A model generated the notes under the pieces. The model saw only the letters and a program-made list of their open reading frames with translations, had not been told where the DNA came from and searched no databases. Positions 1 through 6,337 of a stretch of 9,784 bases of DNA are shown here, in pieces; within the stretch, counting starts at the first letter, position 1; the number at the start of each line of letters is the position of its first letter. Source of the stretch: a bacterium. GTDB lineage: Bacteria > ARS69. The position numbers and the translations under genes were made by a program. The stretch spans positions 1 to 9,784 of the forward strand of contig JALGZO010000300.1 in assembly GCA_025774865.1 (NCBI GenBank), in the 5' to 3' direction.

Positions 1-231
1 TTCCGCCAAGCCGATTTCGCCGCGGTGCCCTACGTCGGCGCCGGTATCGCGCTCGCGTACTACAATTTCGATAGCGCCGCCGCGAAAGACTCGGCTACCG
101 AGATCGGCGTGAATTTATTCGGCGGGCTCGAGTGGGAGCTCGGCGGCTACCGGTCCGCGTTCGCGGAGCTCCGAATCGGCCTGGGCGACATCCCGGACCT
201 CAAGATCATGGGAGGCTTCGCGTTCCTCTAG
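1..231 (+). CDS. Outer-membrane beta-barrel protein, C-terminal fragment
   Basis: The reading frame is open from the first base and ends with TAG at 229-231, giving the last 76 residues of a protein that begins outside the window. The fragment alternates polar and hydrophobic residues in short strands separated by small turns (YVGAGIALAYYNF, then IGVNLFGGLEWELGG, then SAFAELRIGLGD, then LKIMGGFAFL). This is the pattern of the last transmembrane strands of a small porin-like or OmpA-like outer-membrane barrel. The chain ends in an aromatic-hydrophobic strand (FAFL), as expected for recognition by the BAM complex, although the final residue is Leu rather than the usual Phe. An internal GTG at 25 is in frame but is not a credible start because the frame continues upstream. 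The specific barrel family and any ligand cannot be named from this fragment. Confidence 0.75.
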   Translation, partial: FRQADFAAVPYVGAGIALAYYNFDSAAAKDSATEIGVNLFGGLEWELGGYRSAFAELRIGLGDIPDLKIMGGFAFL

Positions 232-774
232 GACGCTGCCGCGGTTCGTTCGCTTCTCACGGCGCGCACCGGATCGGTGAGGTATGAGCACGATCCTGAA
301 CTGTCGCCGGTACGCGTCGAGAAAGAAAGTCGGCACGTCACTTCGAAGTAACGCTAATCCCAACGAGCGTCGCAGCCGATCAGGCTAGCGTTGCCGGAAC
401 GGTCCTTCGCTGCATCCCGCCGGACCCCAAGCCTCGAAGTCTGCACCGGACAACAGGATCCCGCGAGTCGCGCTCGAACACCGGTCGATCGACATCCCGC
501 GAAACATCGCTTGCCGGACCCGCACGGCGTTCCCGGAACGTCGACGGACCAGGGCACGGCGCCGGCCGGCTCCGACATTTGGTTCGAGCATCGTTCGACG
601 CGGTCTCGCGGATCTTCGAAACCTCGAAGGCTCTCGGAGTCTTCGAGGTTTCTCTTTGGGGGGAAGCACTGGGCGCCTAGACGATGTCGGGACGCCGGGG
701 CGTCTCCGGAGGTCGCCAGCCGGCCCGAGATCGACTAACATCGTCGTCCCCGGAATCCCACGGAGCGACGACCC
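232..774. other. Non-coding gap between barrel gene and S9 peptidase
   Basis: These 543 bases hold no convincing protein gene on either strand. The open frames present have arginine- and proline-rich random composition, no ribosome binding site, and one of them runs through the terminator hairpin. I saw no tRNA or rRNA signature. The recognisable items are the hairpin at 618-652, a smaller GC-rich inverted repeat at about 691-704 (GACGCC, GG, GGCGTC), and an imperfect 18-base dyad at 336-353 centred on TTCGAA. The promoter of the peptidase gene should lie between the hairpin and 775. No clear -35/-10 pair is visible there, only a weak TAACAT at about 736. Confidence 0.6.
618..652 (+). terminator. 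Strong hairpin, probable intrinsic terminator
   Basis: GAAACCTCGAAG (618-629) pairs perfectly with CTTCGAGGTTTC (641-652). The pairing continues inward through one G-T pair (630/640) and CTC/GAG (631-633/637-639) to a TCG triloop. The result is a 16-pair stem with a single wobble. It is followed by TCTTT, a short and weak T tract, and then a G run. The stem strength and the lack of a gene around it fit a transcription terminator insulating the peptidase gene. The long distance from the upstream stop (nearly 390 bases) means it may instead end an unrecognised short RNA in this gap. The stem is AT-rich at its base, so antisense use is also possible. Confidence 0.6.
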
Positions 775-2757
775 ATGGCTCGGCACGTACGTATCGACGA
801 TCTGTTCCGATTCATTCTGCCCGGCTCTCCCGCGCTGTCTCCCGACGGCGAGAGGATCGCGTTTTGCGTCAAGCGTGTGAACAAGAAGGAAAACCGATAC
901 GAGTCGCACCTGTGGCTCGTCCCGACGAAGGGAGGCCGGCCGCGGCAGCTCACGCGGGGGCTCGTCCTGGACACGTCGCCGGCGTGGAGCCCGAACGGCA
1001 AGACCCTGGCGTTCCTTTCGGATCGTAGTGAGGCACCCCAGGTCTGGACCCTGTCTCTCGAGGGTGGTGAACCACGGCGGCTGACTTCGTTCGGGGGCGG
1101 ACCGATCGCGGAACTCTCATGGTCGCCGATCGGCCGGGAGGTCGTCTTCCAGCACTTTCCGGTGCCCAAGATCTCCGAGGACGAGCGGAAGAGGCGCGCG
1201 ACGTTCAAGCACATCACGCGACTCTGGCACAAGGAGGACGGCTTCGGCTGGTACGCGGACGAGTGGTGGGGGGTGTTCCGAGCGAGCGTTCCGGCCGGGC
1301 GAACGAAACGGCTGACGGCCCGGGACCACCACGCGACGTCGCCCCGGTGGAACCCGAACGGCCAGCGAATCGCGTACGTATCGAGCGGCGGCGACCAGCT
1401 CGCGAATACGCCGGACCTCAGCACGATCTGCATGGTGAACCGCGGCGGCACCGGTCTCCGGAACATCACGCCGACGTCCGGGCAGCGGGACGCGCCGCGG
1501 TGGAGCGCGAATGGCAAGTATCTGTACTGGATCGGCTACGAGGGCAAGACCGGTGAATGGCTCGATCACGAGCACTCGGTCTGGCGAACGAGGGTGTCCG
1601 GCGGATCGCCGGTCGCGCTGAACCCGGGGCACGATCGGTGGGCGATGAACATGGTCGGCTCGGACGCGACGTCGTCGATGGCGACCATGATGGAGGTCTA
1701 CCAGGACACGGGCGAGGAACGCGTCGTGTTCGGCTCGGACGAAGACGGTAGCTACCGCCTCTACTCCGTCGCGGGCGATGGCGGCGACATCCGTCCCGAG
1801 CTCGAAGGAAACGTGTCGGTGCTCGGACTCTCGGTCGGCAGCGGTGAGCGCCCGGCGGCCGCGGCCGTCATCGGAACGCCGCGCGACACCGGCGAAGTCT
1901 ACCGGGTGCCGCTCGACGGAACCGGCGGCTTCGCTCCGCTCACGAACCTGACGAAACCGTTTTTCGCTCCGCTCCGCTGGCGCGAGCCGGAAGAGTTCCG
2001 CCTGAAGAACGGGAAGATCGATCTGCAGTGCTGGGTGCTGAAGCCTCCCCGCTTCAGCCGCAGCCGCAAATATCCCTGCCTCATCGAGGTCCACGGTGGC
2101 CCGATGACCCAGTACGGCGACGCGTGGTTCCACGAGATGCAGGTGCTCGCGGCGCAGGGGTGGGTGGTCGCGTATTGCAATCCGCGCGGCAGCTCCGGTC
2201 GCGGCAAGAAGTTCTGCAACGTCATCGAGGGCGACTGGGGCAACCGGGATTGGAGCGACGTGCAGGCGCTCACGAACCACATGGTGCGACGGCGGTACGT
2301 GGACTCGAAACGAATGGGGATGCTCGGCGGCAGCTACGGCGGATACATGACGACGTGGGCCGTCGCGCACACGAATCGTTTCCGGGCGGCCGTCACACAG
2401 CGCCAGGCCGGCGACTTCTGGGTCCACTGGGGCTCGAGCGACTACGGGCACATGCGAACGGGTTTCTTCGGTGGCAAGCACCCCTGGCAGGCGCCCGCCG
2501 CCTACCACCAGCAGTCTCCCAACTTTCACGTGAAGAACATCAAGACACCGCTGCTCATCATTCACTCCGAGGGCGACCTGCGCTGCCCCATCGCGGAGAG
2601 CGAAGCGCTCTTCACGGCGATGAAAGTGCTCGACCAGGCGCCTTGCGAGATGGTGCGTTTCGAAGGCGAGTTCCACGGATTGTCGCGGGGCGGGAAGCCG
2701 CTGAACCGGGAAGAGCGCCTCGAGAGGATCGTCGACTGGTTCGAGAGGTACCTCTAG
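775..2757 (+). CDS. S9 family serine peptidase (prolyl oligopeptidase / acylaminoacyl-peptidase type)
   Basis: This 660-residue protein has the two-domain plan of S9C oligopeptidases. Residues about 15-390 form a beta-propeller with repeated WD40-like PD40 signatures (LSPDGERIAF at 21-30, WSPNGKTLAF at 71-80, WNPNGQRIAY at 192-201, WSANGKYLYW at 243-252). Residues about 415-660 are an alpha/beta hydrolase domain. The catalytic triad is visible: Ser520 in GGSYGGYM, Asp601 in EGDLRCP, a form typical of the S9C branch, and His634 in GEFHGLS. The oxyanion-hole element HGGP is at 440-443, and NPRGSSGRG follows at 469-477. It should cleave short peptides, perhaps removing N-acylated residues or dipeptides. 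No signal peptide is seen, so it is probably cytoplasmic. GGAG at 762-765 lies 9 bases before the ATG and supports the start. The HD-domain gene follows after 2 bases, so the two are likely co-transcribed. Exact peptide specificity is not readable from sequence. Confidence 0.95.
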   Translation: MARHVRIDDLFRFILPGSPALSPDGERIAFCVKRVNKKENRYESHLWLVPTKGGRPRQLTRGLVLDTSPAWSPNGKTLAFLSDRSEAPQVWTLSLEGGEPRRLTSFGGGPIAELSWSPIGREVVFQHFPVPKISEDERKRRATFKHITRLWHKEDGFGWYADEWWGVFRASVPAGRTKRLTARDHHATSPRWNPNGQRIAYVSSGGDQLANTPDLSTICMVNRGGTGLRNITPTSGQRDAPRWSANGKYLYWIGYEGKTGEWLDHEHSVWRTRVSGGSPVALNPGHDRWAMNMVGSDATSSMATMMEVYQDTGEERVVFGSDEDGSYRLYSVAGDGGDIRPELEGNVSVLGLSVGSGERPAAAAVIGTPRDTGEVYRVPLDGTGGFAPLTNLTKPFFAPLRWREPEEFRLKNGKIDLQCWVLKPPRFSRSRKYPCLIEVHGGPMTQYGDAWFHEMQVLAAQGWVVAYCNPRGSSGRGKKFCNVIEGDWGNRDWSDVQALTNHMVRRRYVDSKRMGMLGGSYGGYMTTWAVAHTNRFRAAVTQRQAGDFWVHWGSSDYGHMRTGFFGGKHPWQAPAAYHQQSPNFHVKNIKTPLLIIHSEGDLRCPIAESEALFTAMKVLDQAPCEMVRFEGEFHGLSRGGKPLNREERLERIVDWFERYL

Positions 2758-2759
2758 TC

Positions 2760-3350
2760 GTGACGCCGCCGGACGGGAGCGGCCGCGCGACGTCATCCGA
2801 AAGAGGCACGGTCCCCCGGGAGTGGGTCCGGGATCTTCTGCAGCTCAAGCGGACGACTCGGGCGGGCTGGCTCCGAGTGGGCGTCGAGCGTCCGGAGTCG
2901 GTCGCCGACCACAGCTTCGCGATGGCGCTCTTGGCGTGGCGGATCGCGCGCGACGTCCCCGGTCTGGACGCGTCTCGCGTCGTGCTCCTGGCGTTGCTCC
3001 ACGACTTCCACGAAGCGCGTCTCGGCGACATTCCCACGCCCACGAAGACCCACTTTCCCGAGGGCGCGATCGAAGAGGCCGAGCGCAGCATCGCGACCGA
3101 GCAGTGGCCGCCGGGCGATGCCGCCGCGGAGCTTCTCGAGGAGTTCACGAACGGCGACTCACCCGAGGCGGAGCTCGCGCGGGCGATCGATCATCTGGAG
3201 TTTCTGCTCCAGGCGTCGGCGTATTTGGAAGCGGGGAATCCTCAGGTCGAACGAATGCTACAACGGGCGAAGAACGGAGCCGCCTGGCGACACCCGGTGA
3301 CGCGACCCTGGGCAGAAGAGATTCTTCGAGGGCCGCCCGCCGCGTGCTAG
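2760..3350 (+). CDS. HD-domain phosphohydrolase, HDDC2 / YfbR-like (probable 5'-deoxynucleotidase)
   Basis: This 196-residue protein resembles the HDDC2/YfbR group, which removes phosphate from deoxynucleoside 5'-monophosphates using a divalent metal. The opening LLQLKRTTRAGW...PESVADHS is typical of that group. Metal-binding residues can be placed at His51 (ADHS), His81-Asp82 (LLHDFHEARLGD) and Asp144 (ARAIDHLEFLLQA), and Glu85 in HDFHE is the usual acidic helper. The later HLEFLLQASAY segment also matches the family. The start is taken as GTG at 2760, 2 bases after the peptidase stop, with GAGAGG at 2743-2748 as a possible ribosome binding site inside the peptidase gene. The frame stays open upstream, but that part overlaps the peptidase and has a shadow composition. 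The stop overlaps the stop of the convergent sulfotransferase. Nucleotide-pool cleaning is the likely role; substrate preference is inferred from the family. Confidence 0.88.
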   Translation: MTPPDGSGRATSSERGTVPREWVRDLLQLKRTTRAGWLRVGVERPESVADHSFAMALLAWRIARDVPGLDASRVVLLALLHDFHEARLGDIPTPTKTHFPEGAIEEAERSIATEQWPPGDAAAELLEEFTNGDSPEAELARAIDHLEFLLQASAYLEAGNPQVERMLQRAKNGAAWRHPVTRPWAEEILRGPPAAC

Positions 3351-3958
3351 CGCCGGTTCCGGTACAGTCTCTCGTCGACCACGCCCGTCATCTTGTCGAT
3401 GTCCATCGGCAGGTCGAGAAACGCCTTGATGCGCTCGGCCGTGTGCCGCGCGTCGTTCAGGGCGTCCTTGTACTTGATATCCATCACCTCGAACTGCGGG
3501 CCCATCTTCAGGAGACGACGCACCTGCGCGAGATGACCGGCGTAGATGTCCGTCATCCGATCGTCTTCAGTCTCGTCGACCTCGCCGCGCCGGTCGAGCA
3601 TCTTGGCCTGAGACGCGAGAACCTCCTCGATGTTCCGGACCATGAACAGAATCCGGTAGTTGTTGTCCTCGGGGAGGTCCTTGAGGAGGAAGGAGATGAT
3701 CTTGACCGCCTTGCCCCGGGCCTCCTTCAGCCACTCCTTCTCGTCCGATTTGTCGAGCTCCTTCACCTTCTCGAGCTCGAAGTAGCCCTTGGGGTTGTCC
3801 TCGTCGGCGGTGCGGATGCCGTCCATCAGGAGAGGCACGCCACCGGCCTCCAGCATCTTCATGCACATGGACGTGCCCGATCGGGGCAGGCCGGAGACCA
3901 CGACGATCGGGGCGCCGTGTTTCAGCTTGCGCAGGGAACGCTGGAGGAAGCCGGCCAT
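3347..3958 (-). CDS. P-loop sulfotransferase family protein
   Basis: With the start at 3958 the product has 203 residues. Near the N-terminus, VVVSGLPRSGTSMCMKML (residues 19-36) contains the 5'-phosphosulfate-binding loop PRSGTS of PAPS-dependent sulfotransferases. RILFMVRNIEEVLASQ (102-117) matches the 3'-phosphate-binding region, with Arg108 and Ser116. The middle part (DEDNPKGYFELEKVKEL) is characteristic of a bacterial subgroup of short sulfotransferases. No signal or membrane segment is seen, so it is cytoplasmic. The ATG at 3958 was preferred because a purine-rich GGGGCGAGAG lies just upstream and the homologous-looking part begins there. An in-frame TTG at 4075 would add 39 residues of low-complexity character. 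The gene is divergent from the AlkP-type gene at 4123 and convergent with the HD gene. The acceptor (lipid, sugar or protein) is unknown. Some members of this P-loop group are annotated without proven sulfotransferase activity. Confidence 0.85.
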   Translation of the reverse strand: MAGFLQRSLRKLKHGAPIVVVSGLPRSGTSMCMKMLEAGGVPLLMDGIRTADEDNPKGYFELEKVKELDKSDEKEWLKEARGKAVKIISFLLKDLPEDNNYRILFMVRNIEEVLASQAKMLDRRGEVDETEDDRMTDIYAGHLAQVRRLLKMGPQFEVMDIKYKDALNDARHTAERIKAFLDLPMDIDKMTGVVDERLYRNRR

Positions 3959-4122
3959 CTCTCTCGCCCCACTTTCGATGGGTTGCCCGCACGTGGTAGA
4001 ATGCTGGCTTCCCCCGTCGAGCCACGAGCGAACTGGACGGTCCAGGGCGCGGCTCGCCTCGGTTTCGAAATCCAAGTGATTGGCAACCTGTCATTTATAG
4101 CATAATCGAAGCCTCGGCGGCC
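3959..4122. promoter_or_regulatory. Divergent control region between sulfotransferase and AlkP-type gene
   Basis: This 164-base gap separates two divergent genes and must contain both promoters. Its only AT-rich island is at about 4091-4108. On the plus strand, TTGGCA (4080-4085) and CATAAT (4101-4106) resemble -35 and -10 boxes with a 15-base spacer, which is shorter than ideal. On the minus strand the same island reads TATAAA (4099 down to 4094), a possible -10 for the sulfotransferase, but no good -35 is seen at the right distance. If the plus-strand boxes are used, transcription would start near 4113, only about 10 bases before the ATG at 4123. This fits the lack of a clear ribosome binding site for that gene. 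No regulator site can be named. Confidence 0.45.
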
Positions 4123-6303
4123 ATGAGCCGATACGCAAGACAGCCGCGCAGAACGGCCCCCAGCGCACCACCCCGGCTCCCCGGCCAGCGACTCGGCGCC
4201 GCGTTCGGGCTCTGTCTCCTGGGACTCGTGGTCTGGCCGGTCGCGGCTCACGCGTACGTGGGACCTGGCGCCGGCTTCGCGCTTCTCTCGTCCTTCATGG
4301 TGGTGTTCATCACCGCCCTGATCGCGTTCGCGGCGCTGCTGGCCTGGCCGTTCCGGACGCTCTGGAAGGCGCTGCGCCACCGTCGCAAGGGGAAGCCGTT
4401 CGTCAAGCGGCTGATCGTGGTCGGGCTCGACGGTCAGGACCCGCGCCTCACCGACCGCTTCCTGGAAGAAGGCAAGCTCCCGAACTTCCGAAAGCTCGCG
4501 GACCGCGGCTGCTATACGAGGCTCGAGTCGACGTATCCGTCGGTGTCGCCCGTCGCGTGGTCGTCGTTCAGCACCGGGACTCATCCCGCGAAACACAACA
4601 TCTTCGACTTCTTGGATCGGGACCTGCGGACATACCTGCCGGTGTTGTCGTCGGCGAAGATCGGGAAGATCGAGAAGTTCCTGAAGCTCGGCCCGTTCAA
4701 GATCCCGCTGCAAAAGCCGGAGCTCACGCTCCTCCGGAAATCGAAACCGTTCTGGACGATCCTGGGGGAGGCCAACATCTGGAGCACGGTGTTGCGCGTG
4801 CCCATCACGTTCCCCCCGGACAAGTTCTACGGCGCACAACTCGGCGCGATGTCGATCCCCGATCTGCTCGGCACCCAGGGTACGTTCCTGCTCTTCACGA
4901 CTCGCGACGCGAGCGAGGGGTTCAAGGAAGGCGGCATGCGGGTGGCGCTCACGAACGGTACGCCCAACAACTACTCGGCGGCGGTGCCCGGCCCGAACAA
5001 CATGTTCCGCGAGGGAGATCCGGAGCTCACGATTCCGATCCAGCTGGAGGTCGACCGAGAGTCGCGGCGGGTGCGAGTATCGCTCAATGGCGAAAATCAC
5101 GACCTGTCCGAGCACGAGCTCTCCGATTGGATCCCGTTGAAGTACCACGCGGCTCCGGGCGTCAACGTGCAGGGGCTCTGTCGCATGATGGTGACGGAGC
5201 TCGACGAGCACGTGTCGATGTACGTCACGCCGATCTCGATCGACCCCGAGAAGCCGGCGATGCCCATCTCGCATCCGTCGTACTACTCCACGTACCTCGC
5301 CAAGAAAGTCGGGCCGTACTGCACGCTCGGCCTGGCGGAAGACACGTGGGCGCTCAACGAGAAGATCACGGACGACGCCGTCTTCTTGAAGCAAGCCTAC
5401 GACATCGACGACGAGCGCAAGACGATGTTCTTCTCCGCCCTCGAAAGGCTCCAGCAGGGCACTCTCACGTGCGTGTTCGACGGCACCGATCGGATCCAGC
5501 ACATGTTCTGGCGCTACCTGGAGGACGGCCATCCGGCGGCCCGCGGCCGAGAAGACGCCGAGCATCGGAACGCGATCGAAGAACTGTACAAGCGGAACGA
5601 TGAGCTCGTCGGGCGGGTCATGGAGAAGCTTCGCGACGGCGACCTTCTCATGGTCCTCTCCGACCACGGGTTCACGTCGTTCCGTCGCGGCGTCAACTTG
5701 AACCGGTGGCTCCTCGACCACGGCTACCTCGCGCTGAAGGAAGGAACCGACGGCACGTCGGAGTGGCTCCGCGATGTCGACTGGTCGAAGACGAGGGCCT
5801 ATTCGCTCGGCCTCACCGGCATGTTCCTGAATCTCCAGGGACGAGAGGGCGAGGGAATCGTGAAGCCGGGGAACGAAGCCCAAGCACTGAAGGCGGAGAT
5901 CATCGAGAGACTCTCCGAACTCCGCGACGAGGAGAAGAGCGAAACCGGCATCAACGAGGCCTTCGAGACGGCAAAGCTCTACCAGGGACCGTACCTGGAG
6001 AACGCCCCCGATCTCCTCATCGGGTACAACCACGGCTACCGGGTGTCTTGGGACTGCGCGACCGGGGTGGTGGCCGGACCCGTCTTCGAGGACAACGCCA
6101 AGGCCTGGAGTGGCGACCACTGTGTGGATCCCCGCCTCGTCCCGGGCGTGTTCTTCTGCAATCGTGAGATCGACCGCGAGGATCCCGCTCTCATCGACAT
6201 CGCGCCGACGGCGCTCCGGCTCTTCGGACTCGTCCCGCCGCCCCACATGGACGGCAAGCCGCTCTTCGACGACGAAACCTTGGCGTCGGTCGGTGGTTCG
6301 TAG
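4123..6303 (+). CDS. Membrane-anchored AlkP-superfamily phosphohydrolase/phosphomutase-type protein (COG3379-like)
   Basis: This 726-residue protein is the first of two tandem paralogues. A basic N-terminus is followed by two hydrophobic helices (about 25-43 and 52-76) joined by AHAYVGPGAG, and then by a strongly basic stretch (78-96). The catalytic domain starts at about 97. The bimetal centre of the alkaline phosphatase superfamily is complete: Asp103 (GLDGQD), nucleophile Ser142 (VSPVAW), Asp456 and His460 (FDGTDRIQH), Asp514-His515 (LSDHGF) and His666 (SGDHC). The SPVAW...STGTHPAKHNIFDF block is typical of the COG3379 group, predicted phosphohydrolases or phosphomutases. The reaction should be hydrolysis or transfer of a phosphate, phosphodiester or sulfate group; the substrate is unknown. 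The charge pattern places both ends of the helical hairpin inside, so the catalytic domain is predicted to be cytoplasmic. No clear ribosome binding site precedes the ATG, and a promoter-like motif lies about 17 bases upstream. The gene leads a five-gene run. Confidence 0.9.
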   Translation: MSRYARQPRRTAPSAPPRLPGQRLGAAFGLCLLGLVVWPVAAHAYVGPGAGFALLSSFMVVFITALIAFAALLAWPFRTLWKALRHRRKGKPFVKRLIVVGLDGQDPRLTDRFLEEGKLPNFRKLADRGCYTRLESTYPSVSPVAWSSFSTGTHPAKHNIFDFLDRDLRTYLPVLSSAKIGKIEKFLKLGPFKIPLQKPELTLLRKSKPFWTILGEANIWSTVLRVPITFPPDKFYGAQLGAMSIPDLLGTQGTFLLFTTRDASEGFKEGGMRVALTNGTPNNYSAAVPGPNNMFREGDPELTIPIQLEVDRESRRVRVSLNGENHDLSEHELSDWIPLKYHAAPGVNVQGLCRMMVTELDEHVSMYVTPISIDPEKPAMPISHPSYYSTYLAKKVGPYCTLGLAEDTWALNEKITDDAVFLKQAYDIDDERKTMFFSALERLQQGTLTCVFDGTDRIQHMFWRYLEDGHPAARGREDAEHRNAIEELYKRNDELVGRVMEKLRDGDLLMVLSDHGFTSFRRGVNLNRWLLDHGYLALKEGTDGTSEWLRDVDWSKTRAYSLGLTGMFLNLQGREGEGIVKPGNEAQALKAEIIERLSELRDEEKSETGINEAFETAKLYQGPYLENAPDLLIGYNHGYRVSWDCATGVVAGPVFEDNAKAWSGDHCVDPRLVPGVFFCNREIDREDPALIDIAPTALRLFGLVPPPHMDGKPLFDDETLASVGGS

Positions 6304-6324
6304 TGTGGTCCCGGCGATGAGCGC

Positions 6325-6330
6325 AGGAGG
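6325..6330 (+). promoter_or_regulatory. Ribosome binding site that fixes the second AlkP-type start
   Basis: A consensus AGGAGG lies 7 bases before the ATG at 6338. An earlier in-frame ATG at 6317 lies upstream of this site and would add only seven residues in front of the signal peptide, so 6338 is the better start. Confidence 0.8.
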
Positions 6331-6337
6331 TCCCCCG

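Noticed and set aside
336-353. Imperfect 18-base dyad centred on TTCGAA as a possible operator
   Set aside because: One mismatch pair, no nearby start codon or promoter, and related TTCGAA/CTCGAAG words are common in this region, so chance is likely.
581-600. GGTTCGAG as the T-loop of a tRNA
   Set aside because: The flanking bases do not form a 5-pair T stem, and no acceptor, D or anticodon arms can be built around it.
391-738. A 115-codon plus-strand open frame in the first gap
   Set aside because: The translation looks random (many Arg, Ser and Pro), there is no ribosome binding site, and it passes through the terminator hairpin at 618-652.
1117-2796. A 559-codon minus-strand open frame opposite the S9 peptidase
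   Set aside because: It is a shadow frame: arginine- and histidine-rich, with no domain signature, opposite a gene with an intact Ser-Asp-His triad.
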